From positions 372,001 through 436,000 of the forward strand of contig PVNU02000922.1 in the NCBI GenBank assembly GCA_003013855.2: a DNA stretch of 64,000 bases, given 5' to 3'. The translations under genes and the position numbers were made by a program. Positions 44,286-55,270 of the stretch are shown piece after piece. The notes below the pieces were generated by a model. The model saw nothing but the letters and a program-made list of their open reading frames with translations, made no database searches and had not been told where the DNA came from. Source of the DNA: Liriodendron chinense. Lineage: Eukaryota > Streptophyta > Magnoliopsida > Magnoliales > Magnoliaceae. Within the stretch, counting starts at the first letter, position 1, and each line of letters opens with the position of its first letter.

Positions 44286-44376
44286 ACAGCATTGTGAATG
44301 ATGAGAATGTGAAATATACAGTTATCCCTGTCTGATTCAGCGATGCTGATCTTTCTCAATCTGACACTTAGGCTGT
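44286..44376 (+). ncRNA. C/D box snoRNA, family 1 copy 1 (snR38-like, 25S rRNA guide)
   Basis: Box C ATGATGA (44,298-44,304), box D' CTGA (44,332-44,335), a C'-like ATGCTGA (44,343-44,349) and box D CTGA (44,361-44,364) are correctly ordered. Outer ACAGC / GCTGT can pair. The 13-nt element directly before D' (CAGTTATCCCTGT) is the exact complement of ACAGGGAUAACUG, the conserved peptidyl-transferase segment of large-subunit rRNA. By the D-box-plus-five rule the target is the middle G of GGG (E. coli G2446, which I place at yeast Gm2815, the snR38 site). It would guide fibrillarin-dependent 2'-O-methylation in the nucleolus. The rRNA sequence and numbering are from memory. Confidence 0.85.
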
Positions 44377-44483
44377 AGTTAATTTCATTTCAATGCGGCA
44401 ATGTGTTTTGATATATTTTGAACCTCTGATTGGTTTGGTACTATGCTGTGAATTTTATGCTATCAAACTTCATCTTACCTAAA

Positions 44484-44572
44484 ACAGCATTAGAATTATT
44501 TGAATGAGAAAACAACAGTTTTCCGTTAATAATGCTGAACTTTCTCAAATCTGACAATCTTCAAATGTTGTA
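44484..44572 (+). ncRNA. Diverged C/D snoRNA, family 1 copy 2 (possibly a pseudogene)
   Basis: It aligns with copy 1 at the ends and around box D (ATGCTGAACTTTCTCAAATC then TGACA). Box C is TGAATGA instead of ATGATGA, and the D' CTGA is lost (TTAATAATG). The guide is changed to CAGTTTTCCGTT, so pairing with the 25S site is broken. Either a decayed copy or one with another target. Confidence 0.55.
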
Positions 44573-45008
44573 GTTGATTTTCATTGGAAGTTGGTAATTT
44601 GTTTGGTCCTGGCATGATGTGCTAATTTTTTTTCCCAAAGCCTGGTGACAGGGATGGTTGATCTCTGTAAGTTGACGACTACCTTCACAAGGTTATGATG
44701 ACGATGACAGCAGATGATGAATTTGGTAGTTTCTACCAACGTGTATGTTGAGGCATCTTTTAACCATTTATTTGGAAGGGTGAATCATGAATGTGCCTCA
44801 GTGGATCTACTTCCTTGGGAGGTGTCTGTAGGGAGAGATGCTTTATGTTGGGAGGCCTTTCTATTAACTTAAGTGATCATATATATATTTTTTCTAAAAT
44901 CTTTTGCATTACTTGAAAAAGTTTTTTCTCCCCTATCTCTTATGTTCATTACCTCTAGTTAACTTACTATTATTGATCTTATATGATCACACCCAATGTT
45001 ACCTTGAA

Positions 45009-45099
45009 CAGCATTTTGAATGATGAGAATGAGAAATTAACAGTTATCCCTGTCTGATTCAGTAATGCTGATATTTCTCAAATCTGACACTCTTTGCTG
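45009..45099 (+). ncRNA. C/D box snoRNA, family 1 copy 3 (snR38-like, 25S rRNA guide)
   Basis: Box C ATGATGA (45,020-45,026), the identical guide CAGTTATCCCTGT (45,041-45,053), D' CTGA (45,054-45,057), C' ATGCTGA and box D CTGA (45,084-45,087) are all present. The terminal stem is CAGCA (45,009-45,013) with TGCTG (45,095-45,099). Guide and boxes are identical to copy 1 while the flanking and loop bases differ, which argues for selection on the functional parts. Confidence 0.85.
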
Positions 45100-45854
45100 G
45101 AGTTGCTCAAGTGTCTCTTAATGATTATCATCAACTAGCCTTATCTCTACTAATTGGGGTTGGGTATAAAAATATTGTTCCACTATTTGACTCTATTAAG
45201 TAGTATATCCTCAGTTAAACCGTAGGTCATCAAATCTTTTTATGTTTACGTCTACCCATGTTCTTTTGGAGACCTTCCCCTTACCCTTTATAACCTTGTG
45301 TGCCCTTAACCATGTCAATCTATCCTCTTGAGCTAGATATTATATAATGGTGACAGTGGTCTAACGGCCCTGTAATGGTCAAAAGTTTTCTCCTTATATT
45401 TTTTTATAAGGAAGAAATGTATCGACTGCAATGTTTAAACAAAAAATATCTACCCCATATAGGACAGTTACGGCCTGTATCAGACCATTGTCAGCTCTTT
45501 ATAGGCCCATAACGACCATTGCGGCCATTACAGGTCTGTTATGGGCCCTTTTTTTTTTCCTCTCAAAACAGGTGTTACAGGGCCTTGTATCTCCAAATGG
45601 GTGCTGCGGTTTATAGCTGTTATGTAACCATTTTTGAATATCATGCTTTTGAGATTCCTTTCTTTCCAAGAGGTATATATCCATCATATTGTTCCCTTTT
45701 CCATGCAATATTTTTTCATGCTTCAACCATTTTAAAATAGGTTTCTTGTTTTTCCCCAAACAAGATTAAACAGGTCTTTTCTAATAGTTAGACAGAGATC
45801 TTTCATTCCATGCCTTCCACCTTGCTCTCATGGTGTCAAGCACAATTCTCAGCT

Positions 45855-46157
45855 GCTCCTTTTAACACCTAGCCTTGTACTTCAGACTTTGAGACTTGCA
45901 GTGTGCAATTGACATTCTTTGCATAATGGTCTTGCAAGCAACAATTTCTTGAAAAAGCTATTTCAGAATTGTTTATTTGTAATTATACTCTTTTGTCAGC
46001 TCCTTTTAACACCTAGCCTTATAACACCTAGCCTTATACTTCAGACTTTGAGACTTGCAGTCTGCAAATGACATTCTTTGCATAATGGTCTTGCAAGCTA
46101 CAATTTCTTGAAAAGGCTATTTCAGAATTGTTTATTTGTAATTATACTCTTTTGTCA
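45855..46157. repeat. Tandem duplication, ~144-bp unit
   Basis: GCTCCTTTTAACACCTAGCC ... ATTATACTCTTTTGTCA occurs twice in direct succession (45,855 and 45,999), with few differences and a small inner duplication of AACACCTAGCCTTAT. Its flanks fall between snoRNA copies. Confidence 0.9.
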
Positions 46158-46659
46158 ACTGATTTTGATTGGAACTATATTGAGGGAAGCTTTTGGTAAG
46201 GGCAACACACACACACACACACAGGATTCCCATACCAGTTTTACTTTGAAAGCTCACCTGTGGTTTGTTAAGTGCAAGCTGCTTTCCTACAACAATTACG
46301 TATCCATGTGGTAATATCCTGCAATTAGTCTTTGTATACGTATGTATGCCTGCTAGTGTATGCGTGGTGAAAGTGTTGACTACTGAACTTTCATCACTTT
46401 ATCTTACTAGATTTAACTGTCAGCCATCTATCACCACTGGATCCAACCGTTGATTTGCACCCATGCTTCTCAAGAACAGCTAAATTTATTTTTTCTTGCA
46501 CAATGCCAGATATTTGTGATATATTAAGCTCTCAGGCACCCCAATATGCACAAAGCCAAATATTACACAATAACTCCTAAAAAACAATGCTTGCATTTCT
46601 GGATTTCATTGGATCCTTGTTTTTGCTTCATTTCACAATGTGAGATTTCTGGATCCAGC

Positions 46660-46740
46660 TATCCAGAATGAGGAAACCATGAGAAGAACTGTTGTCCTTA
46701 TCTGATGTGTAAGTGCTGATTTCAAGTCTGACGTATCTGT
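46660..46740 (+). ncRNA. Diverged C/D snoRNA-like sequence, family 1 copy 4
   Basis: Box C-like ATGAGGA (46,668-46,674), D' CTGA (46,702-46,705), C'-like GTGCTGA, box D CTGA (46,728-46,731). The layout matches family 1, but the pre-D' element is AACTGTTGTCCTTAT, not the 25S complement. Box C is not canonical. It may be a pseudogene or an orphan guide. Confidence 0.45.
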
Positions 46741-46864
46741 TTGTGCTATTATTTTGGTTTCATACTGCATTTGCATGGTTGTGTTGTTGTTTTCTACCTG
46801 TTCTGTCTTGGACATGTGTTGACCTTTACCTGGAATGTACTTTGATGTTTTTGTTCGTGTTTCT

Positions 46865-46945
46865 GGCCAATGATGATTTAGTGAATGACCAAGTGCAAGT
46901 ACTTGCACTATGTGGAATTTCAAATACTAGGACGGTCTGAGGCTA
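46865..46945 (+). ncRNA. C/D box snoRNA, family 2 copy 1 (18S rRNA guide)
   Basis: Box C ATGATGA (46,870-46,876) and box D CTGA (46,937-46,940) are flanked by GGCC / GGCTA that can form a short terminal stem. The element before box D, ACTAGGACGGT, is complementary over 11 nt to ACCGUCCUAGU of plant 18S rRNA (the GATACCGTCCTAGTC region, from memory). The fifth base from box D pairs with the U of ACCGU, the predicted 2'-O-methyl site. No clear D'/C'. The gene name was not assigned. Confidence 0.8.
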
Positions 46946-48376
46946 TACTTTGATGAATACTCAAACAACATTTGTGTGTGACTGTGTTCCATTTGGTCTT
47001 GATTATCATCTCTATGGTAGTGATTTCTTTAATAACCATGCATTGTACTTGGTGATGTAGCAGCTGACAAATCATGCTATAATAAGCAACGTTTTAAAAA
47101 CAGGATCATTCTGAGAGGGTCCAACAGGTTTTGAACTGCTACCAGCCTCAATGGATGAAATAATTCATACTAGATGATTTACAATCATAGAAACATTTCA
47201 AACTGGATGCAAACTAGTGGTTTTCCTAGATTGAACTGTTATTTTGAAAAAAAAGGAGTGCATTTTATTATATGACATGGTGATAATGTTATGGTTCAAA
47301 CCAATCTGGTGGAAACTAGATCTCAGCCCTTGTGGCCGATGTCCACAGTGTTTCATCATCCATTCATTGTTGACTTTTGGACATCCATTGAATTGCTGGG
47401 CGGGGGCTGTCAACGGATACCTAGACCTGCTGGTACCTGATGGGCTCAAGCTGAGTTTAAAAGGTCTGGACCAATTTCTTGGGCATGTTCATAAATCAGG
47501 TTAGGTATCTGCACACCATTTTAGATCTGGTTGAAAAATGGATCTACTCTGGTTGGGTCGGGTTCCACCATCTTGGACCTGGTTAAAATCGGGCTGGGTC
47601 AATTAAATTTTAATAGTGATATTATACATAACATCTTTTTTTTTGAAAGGTGATATTAAATATCCCATCTTTGACCTCATTAAAATCATGTTGGGTCCAA
47701 TTAATTTAAATGGTAGTATAATATAATATGTATTATTAATTATTCCAGAAATGAATCCTTCAAAAAAAAAAAAAAAAATCCAGAAATGAAATGAGGTTTG
47801 CTATGCTATTTGCATGTAAGATGGTCTATTTAAATGGCACATGTATGATCGTATTTTTATGCAGTGAATGTTTCAAAGTGTCACAATGTGTGATCTAATA
47901 CATCTTATTTAGGTGGGCCTGACCATGTAAAGCCCCACCCAACCTCGATCCAACTTGTATCCAAGGTGTACCTGAATTCAATTGGATTTGGGTCTGGATA
48001 CTAAAAAACCAGACTTGGACTCAGGCAAGATCCAAACCAAATCAGTCAGGTCCGGGTACTCTAGGACCCTACCCGAACTTGACCCATGGACTATAGCCTA
48101 CTTTGGTTCTCAATGGTAGATAATTAGGTGCATTAGTTTTCTTTATCTTCGTTTATCAAACTGTACTCGTAATGATTTGTGCAGACCATGACATCTATAC
48201 TTTGTTTCCCAAAGGTATTGGTTTATAATGAAAGTAAAACAATGTCATTGGCATGAGAAGTGGCTTGTTTTTTGCTCATTAGGTTCCAGTCAGAACTGAA
48301 AACCCACGTTCTGTGCAAAGCTTGATGGATGTTAGCCAATCTAAAAGGTGTTTAGTGTATTCCTTGTACTTGTTTT
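46946..48376. other. Spacer between snoRNAs, with a GGGTCGGGTT-type repeat
   Basis: About 47,400-48,110 resembles a hAT-type MITE (GGGGGCTGTCAACGGATACC at the left, GGTTGGGTCGGGTTCC words), but the right terminus is unclear. No gene. Confidence 0.35.
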
Positions 48377-48461
48377 GGCCAATGATGATTAAGTGGACTG
48401 AGAGTGCAAGTTGAATAGTTGCATTGTGTTGAAATATCTTTACTAGGACGGTCTGAGGCTC
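48377..48461 (+). ncRNA. C/D box snoRNA, family 2 copy 2 (18S rRNA guide)
   Basis: GGCCA then ATGATGA (48,382-48,388), an internal CTGA (48,399-48,402) that could act as D', guide ACTAGGACGGT and box D CTGA (48,453-48,456), then GGCT. The 18S-complementary element is identical to copy 1 although the middle has diverged considerably, supporting a functional gene pair. Confidence 0.8.
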
Positions 48462-48479
48462 AACATATGTTTAATAATA

Positions 48480-50480
48480 TTTTATTACGGCTTTGTATGT
48501 ATGGTTATGATATTTATGTATCTTCGTTTTCCATGTTTTTGGGTGATATAAGTGCCAACGTCTGAGTAGTTATGCCTGTTGTTGTTTCTCATCTTTTTAA
48601 TTGCAAATTATTAGAGGTGATTGATATGATATTAACGTTGTTCTTTCTAAGAATGAGCATTGTTGTTTTCTAGAGAGACAGATTGTTGCTTTGCTTGGCC
48701 AAACTCTTTGGCGCAAAACATGATGAATGCACTACATCTCGTGTCACGACTAAGTGGAAAAATGTAACTTTATTTCGAAAGATCCGTAGGACTTTTGTGT
48801 AACCATGGATTGTTTTGGAGATACAGGTGGTAATGGGCTAGGTTGCTTGGCCTGGCCTGATCTTGTAGGGCTAGGGTTCGAGGCCCTGAGGCCCTAAACT
48901 TGTCTAGGCCAAGCGAAGGCCAATGATGGTCTTAGTTGATCCAACCATCAAGTGGTTACTTTTTCACAAATGAATGGGTGATCTGAAGACACTAGTGAGC
49001 AGTCCCATTCAACATGTGTTTAAAAGATGTTTTGGATTCAAGGTAATGTTTCTATAGTAAAATTCATTTTTATGATGGGATCCCTTGTGGATCTAGGGTA
49101 TATATTGGAACTTTTTTTTCTTTTGTTCTAAGGTTTTGATTATTTAAAACTTTGATCATGACGCTTGTTCTTTACATGGGTGGCTCTCTAGGGCCAAGGC
49201 TCAAGGGACTAGGGTGTGACTAGGGCTCAAGGGATTGGGGTAGCGCCAGGGTTGGCCAACATTGTTACCTGAAGACTCATATTTTCTAGGATTTTGCCAT
49301 GCCTCCACTTGAGGACACTTGGACGCTCTTGGACACCACACGACACTTCAAAATTGGATGGTTAGTGAGGTCAACAAGCATTTTATATCCATTTAGTTAT
49401 GTGGATTTCTATAGTCAAGCCAAAGATCTCTCAATCTCAACCCTCAAGCTTTCCTCCATAATCCATTCTCTTGTTCTTGAAGAAAGTACTTGGAAGGGCT
49501 TCTTCGTTGTCTCTAGATTCCAATTCATTTTCCATTACTTCTTATAGTGTTCAACTGCTAGTAATTTATTTCTGTTACTCTTGTTAGCTTAAATGCCTGG
49601 TACCTTGATCAATCATTTGGGAGTTCAAACTACTAGTAAATTAATTCTAGTGGAACTACGTAAATATTCGAGTTATTTTCCTTCATCTTTAATATTATTA
49701 TTGTTTTATTGAATTTTAATAAATTATTTTAATGTGTATGGAAGTGCAACCTTCGATTTTGGAAGTTCATCTTGTTGGACAATTTAGGACACTTGCACCT
49801 GGCACCTATGCCCCTTGTCTAGGTAACAATTGGGCCAATCCCAACATGACCAATTGCCACTCCCATTTCACGATTTCTCAATGTCTCAATTATCGACAAA
49901 AATGGAGGATCAAACCATTGGCTTTGTCGGCGATGGTGTGTCTGATTTCAACGATTGGAAGAGACGACACCATGAGTTATCAAGAGGGTTTTGAAAAATT
50001 CCCTTTGTAATCGTTGACAGGCAACAAGTTTTTAATGGCGAGCACTATGGCGTTAGATGACAATGATGCCGGTTATTACTGGCGGTGATGTTGATTTGGG
50101 AAGATTCTGGTTGCTACAGATGACAACATTCCCCACGACATATAGTCTGACCCCTCTTGCCCTTTTCCTTTCGCTCTTCCCTTGTTTAGCATTATTTTTT
50201 AGCAAAAAAAGATAGAAGGTTTTGGAAGGGGTGCTTTTCGTTCTGTTGACAAAAAAACTGAGGCAATGTGTTTCGATGGTGCTGATGGTGGCACTAGGAA
50301 TGTCCTCTTGGGCGGTGGTCATGAATAAAAAAACCCATCTAGTGAGGGTTTTGAAGAATAAAAAAACCCATCTAGTGAGGGTTTTGAATGACCCTAATCG
50401 TCTGCGATAAACAATGCGCAGATCAATAGGTAGTGACACGTTTGGTTGATCATAAACATATTTGGCATAGTGGGTCGAAC
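48480..50480. other. Intergenic DNA, no gene recognised
   Basis: Open frames (for example 49,732-50,010 plus, 50,053-50,487 minus) have no domain I recognise and a base composition like their surroundings. A perfect 30-bp direct duplication (AACCCATCTAGTGAGGGTTT) lies at 50,330-50,390. Confidence 0.4.
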
Positions 50481-50539
50481 GAAGCAATGATTTCCGTTGG
50501 ATGCTAGATTGCCGACAATAAACGGTTATACCTTCAAAT

Positions 50540-52370
50540 AGTTACTTTGAAATCTCACATTTCTTTGTTTCTAATTGCTTTTGCTCGTCCATGTAGTGAA
50601 CCACCATATGGTTGTAATTATTTTTCAAGTCCATGGAATTTTAGCCATTTGAGGTTTATTCCTCTTGCCCGTGGAAGAAATCGGTCTTATTCAATTATTC
50701 TCCCACATGATCATGTCTACCCGTATTGTTGTTGGAGACTCTTTCAACGATTTTAGGGAAGATAAAGTAGGGCCATATAGCCACACATGTCTACACCCAT
50801 ACTAGTATTAACAGTGCATGGTTTAAAATCATTCAATGCAATAGTACTCCGGGTTGGCTTTTAGTTGTCTATGTTTCATGATGTGATTAGTACGAGTGAT
50901 GGTAATGATGACATTTCTTTTTTGAAGACTTAGTTGTTTATTCAAAGGCATCATCGTATCTCAATAAGAGTATGTTTTTGGTATTCCCTTTTTGGTGGAA
51001 ATTTCGGGTTTTTTAAGTTCCCCACTCTCAGATAAAGGTTTAATGTACCATATTATATAGTCCGTAGAGCTAAAATATGGTACCCCACTAAATCTAACCA
51101 AGAAAATGCCGATATTTTTGGAGGGCCACCACTAGGAGATGCTTAAATCAATTGGAGTCCATCATCACCACAATAATCGCTTGCATGTACTCCCAACGTT
51201 GTTGTTTCCTTTGTGAGCTGAAAGTGGTCCTTGAAAGTTGGCTAAAGATTAAGTGATGGATTGTAAGTTGGATGGATGGATGATCAGATGCATGAATGGA
51301 CAGATAAAAATAATGGATGTTCTGCAGATAGATGCCTCGAACGTGAATAGATGGATACGATATATTAGGTGATCTAACGGTGATATGTGTTAGTGATTGG
51401 ATGACGAGTTGATCAAATGATTTAATGATGAATCTTCACAATTTAATTGATTAACAATCCGTTAATGATGAACCTTCACATGAATTGATGATCCAATGGA
51501 TGATCATCACAAATTAGTTGATCTAATGGTTGGATGATCATATAATCACATGGATAGTAAAGTACTTACATGATGAACAGTTGAAAGATCAATAGGATGG
51601 TTGGATGAGAACTTAAATGTGTGAACTCATGAATGAATGGTTTGGATCTTCCAAAAGGAATTTCCATCCCTAGAATTTACTCAGATAAGTACAATGCACC
51701 ACCTGTGCCAGCATGGCATGCATGTTATTATTTAGGAAGGTTGGCCCCACTCTTTTCGTGGATTGGTTTGATCAGACAACGAGGAAATCACAATAGTGGG
51801 TCCCTCATGATAGACGGATTGGACCTCGCAACCATGTGCCATATAGGTACATGTGGTGACATGCACGTGAGCTACTTTGCACACGCGTATTGTCCCGTGC
51901 ATAGATCAAAATGCACGTGATTTTACAAAATATTTAGAGGTCGGTTCTTATATTATAAGCTTCTTTTACGCGTCACACGAGTTTCCCGTAACACAGGCCT
52001 GTGCGGGCTCTCCATGTTTGTTTGAAACCCTTCCCCATCTATGTATTTGTATGTGTGGTCATATGGCCTTATTTTATCGCCTTAAAAGCGTTGAAAGAGT
52101 CTTATGCAGCCACTGAGAGACGGGGGAACAGTCAAATGAAGTCCAATTTCTTCTATTGACAACAAAAATAAATCTTAAATGGCTAAATTCCATAAGCTTA
52201 TAAAAATAGTTGTAGCAATAGTGGTTTAACACAAAGAGCCGGGCCAAGGCAATTGGAAATAAAAAAAAGAAAGATTTTGCATAGTTCCTTTTCGAGGGAA
52301 ATGACCTATTGTCAATGATCCAGCGTCTAGTGGAAATTTTAGCCTTGTTCAACCCATAAATCGTCACTAT
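50540..52370. repeat. Diverged inverted repeat pair flanking 1.6 kb
   Basis: 50,570-50,690 plus (AATTGCTTTTGCTCGTCC, ATGGAATTTTAGCCATTTGA, GAAGAAATCGG) resembles the reverse complement of 52,140-52,260 (ATGGAATTTAGCCATTTAAG). The interval contains GATGATC/TGGATGGATG-rich degenerate DNA (51,260-51,640). It could be an old element with inverted ends. No gene recognised inside. Confidence 0.4.
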
Positions 52371-52490
52371 GCCGTTGGATCCGATTGATCTTCATGCATG
52401 AGGAGACTTGCTTGAGTCAATATAGATCCTTCTTCAATTAATTTTTTTTCTTCTAAACATGCCCTTTAGGCTGGTGACTAGAGAAAGACA

Positions 52491-52519
52491 CATTATTATT
52501 ATTATTATTATTATTATTT
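52491..52519. repeat. ATT microsatellite
   Basis: (ATT) repeated about nine to ten times. Confidence 0.95.
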
Positions 52520-52609
52520 TATTGAAGGTCCCCATACAATAAGGGGTTCTTAATGTTCAGCTAATGAACCGGCTAATGTTAATGGACAACCATAGAGAGT
52601 AGGATGTGT

Positions 52610-52980
52610 ACAAAATTAAGCGTAGCAACATGCGAAGGTATCGTGATGGTCAACTCTAGGTTTCTGAGCAAATCGAACCTTCTGGTATGTATGCTTATAT
52701 TGAGCACTGGAACCTTTTGTGATATGCTTTGTAGTGTAGGCCCAACTTGAAATTGGCCATGTGACAGCCATTGGGGTGATATACCAAATCCTGGGTACGT
52801 TGTTTCTCAAAAGTCGCGATCTCCTCGATCATAACATGTTTCCACCAAGGGTCTTCTAAAGCAATTGTCACCGATGAGGGGACAAATAGACAAGGCAATA
52901 GATAAAAATGCATGAAAAGATGGAGACAACTGTTATAAGATAATGTCGCCGATGTCATGATAAAAGAAGTGATCACCTAC
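52610..52980 (-). pseudogene. Ty1/copia reverse transcriptase relic, N-terminal segment
   Basis: Two overlapping minus-strand frames give, in family order, ALEDPWWKHVMIEEIATFEK, RTQDLVYHPNG, an HMANFKLGLHYKA-like segment, and in the shifted frame FAQKPRVDHHDTFA. These match the start of copia RT (A-x-D-P-x-W-x-x-A-M-x-E-E, T-W-D-L-V, K-G-x-x-Q-x-x-G-x-D-Y-x-E-T-F-A). A frameshift and loss of the catalytic half show it is dead. Confidence 0.75.
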
Positions 52981-53854
52981 AAGATATGAGAATGTTGACT
53001 TGCTATGTATGCTTGTCTTTCGGCAGTTCAGTTTATTAGATGGGTTGCATTGTTGGAGTCAATGGACAACCAATGGTATGATTCAAGATATTGGTGGCCT
53101 GTTTAATGAATGGCTTAGCTTGTATTTTTTGGATGATTGATCGTCATGATGGTGGCTACCATTTTCATGTTACAGATGTCTGACACAAGTGCGTGTTGCT
53201 GGGAAAGGTAGACGTGAACTGAAAACTCTCCACATGAAAGATTGGATGGTTGGGAATTTTCCATTATCCTGGAAGTCAATGGATTGGGGGCGAGTGTGAA
53301 AGAAACACACCTATTCTGATTGGAAGATATAGATTCTAAGGGTACAAAAGGAGCATAAACGAATTGTGGGAAAGATTACTGCTTCATTGGATGAAGCTTT
53401 TGATTTCTACAATGAGTATATGCTAAGTGTGCTGCTCTTAGTGTTCGTAAGAGCTTTTATAAAGAGAGTCAAATAGATGATAAGGTGCAAACGAAGCATG
53501 TTAAAATGAGAAGAGAGGTGAAACACGAGTGGAATGTCTAACACTCATAATTGGTAAGAAATCGAAATCAGAATCAAGTTATGTGCTGTAGATGTTTATT
53601 GCGGAGCATTGTCATGAGTTAGCGACTCACAAAAAGCATTTACTAAATTCACATTGTGATGTCGAAAGCGAAGTACTTGAGAAATACATTTAAATTAGCT
53701 AATATACATCACAAACAATGGCAATGTTTGAAATCGAATTTGGCGGTTTTGAAAATATTGGATGTATGGGGAAAAATGTGAGGAATTATGAAGGAATGCT
53801 CTTCAAGCATTTTAGAGAAATTACAGGAAATGTACCCATTATATATATATATAT

Positions 53855-54403
53855 GGAAATGGTACTATGAGGTTGACCTCATGGGAAGTTCCCATGAGGT
53901 CGAGCTGTGTGGGCCCCACTGTGATGTTGATCGGACATCAACACCGTGCACTTGATGGGTACCCTTTAGTTCATGGGATATCCCAAAAATCAGCAGTACA
54001 TGGAACTCAGGTGGGCCATAACATCTAAAACCATGTAAAGACATGCCTAAAACATCTAAAAGCGCCTGGTGGGGCTTATATGAGTTTTGGATGCAGCTGA
54101 AAGTTGGTATGACCCCTCGTCTAAGTGGAGCACACACAATGGATGGTCTGGATTTGTGAACAACATGTTGGTGGGCCCAATAAACGATCATGAAGGTTTT
54201 AATGGGCGGATCACCTCTGTCAACTGTTATATGTGGTGTGGCCCACATAAATCATGGATTGACCTGATTTTTAAGACCTTCGCCCATCACGTAATGGTGC
54301 ATCTGACCGATGGAGTAGATGTCCGATCAACATCACAGTGGGGCCCACACAGCTCGACCTCATGGTAACTTCCCATGAGGTCAACCTCATAGTACCATTT
54401 CCC
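53855..54403. mobile_element. Foldback element with exact ends, 549 bp, inserted at TA repeats
   Basis: The left arm (GGAAATGGTACTATGAGGTT ... GATGTTGATCGGACATC) and right arm are inverted over about 88 bp with very few mismatches. Within each arm lies a second palindrome, GACCTCATGGGAA-G-TTCCCATGAGGTC (left arm perfect, one change in the right). Flanks are (TA)n on both sides, and the host transposase sequence resumes right after, so the insertion target was TA-rich. GTGTGGGCCCCACTGTGATG ties it to the window-wide foldback family. Confidence 0.9.
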
Positions 54404-54829
54404 ATATATATATATATATATATATATATAACAGACTGTTTTTGGGATGAGCCTGAAGCCCTCAAATTTTATAGTGATTTTGGTTATGATTTTGGTTATG
54501 ATTTTGTATTTGCTACCACAAACGACATAAATTGTTGTGAGTCAATATTTGTTCCATTCACAGTGGTAAATCATCATGGACAATCGTTTACACTGGATGT
54601 GATTTCATTCCCAATAAAAGTAATGAGTCATTTATTTGATATTTGAGACATTGCTTGAGATGATGGTAGGATTGCTGCCAAAGGCAATTATAAATTGATA
54701 ACAGACTAAGATCTAGCAATGAGAAAAGTAATTGCTCGTGTATTTCCGCATCGGTATTGCATTTTCATATTTTACAGAAGATGCCTGAAAAATTTAGGCG
54801 CCGTCAAACATAGGGAAGTGTTTATTGGC

Positions 54830-55030
54830 CCTTTCAATGCCTACATATGAAGTTTTGAGACTCGCAAAGAGTTTGAAGCATGTTGGAAATTGGTAATCAG
54901 GCCCTCTTAATGCCTACATACTAAAGAGTTTGAAGCATGTTGGAAATTGGTAATCAGGACCTTTCAATGCCTACATATAAAGTTCAGAGACTCCTAAAGA
55001 GTTTGAAGCATGTTGGAAATTGGTAATCAA
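54830..55030 (+). repeat. Three tandem ~70-bp duplications inside the MULE pseudogene
   Basis: The unit TTTGAAGCATGTTGGAAATT plus the preceding CTTTCAATGCCTACATAT occurs three times with small indels. Confidence 0.85.
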
Positions 55031-55270
55031 AGAAAATGGCGTGGAAAATAATAGTTGGTTTGCTTTGAATTCGATACATGCAACAAGAGGATATTGGCTT
55101 AACAAAAAAATATATATTTTGTCGATGTCTGAAGCCAATGTTGCGAAAGCATGAATGGTTTTTTTTTTTGGAAATATGTTTCACGAAGCAACTCATTGAT
55201 GGATTTTATTGTTAGATTTGACTAAGCAGTTGCACATTAATGACATAATGAATTAATTGCCGACCATGAT

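Noticed and set aside
44640..44770. Further C/D snoRNA around GTTATGATGACGATGACAGC
   Set aside because: A box C-like ATGATGA is present, but no CTGA at a suitable distance and no terminal stem.
50053..50487. 144-codon minus-strand frame as a host gene
   Set aside because: No recognisable domain, contains a perfect 30-bp duplication, and lies in repeat-like DNA without promoter signals.
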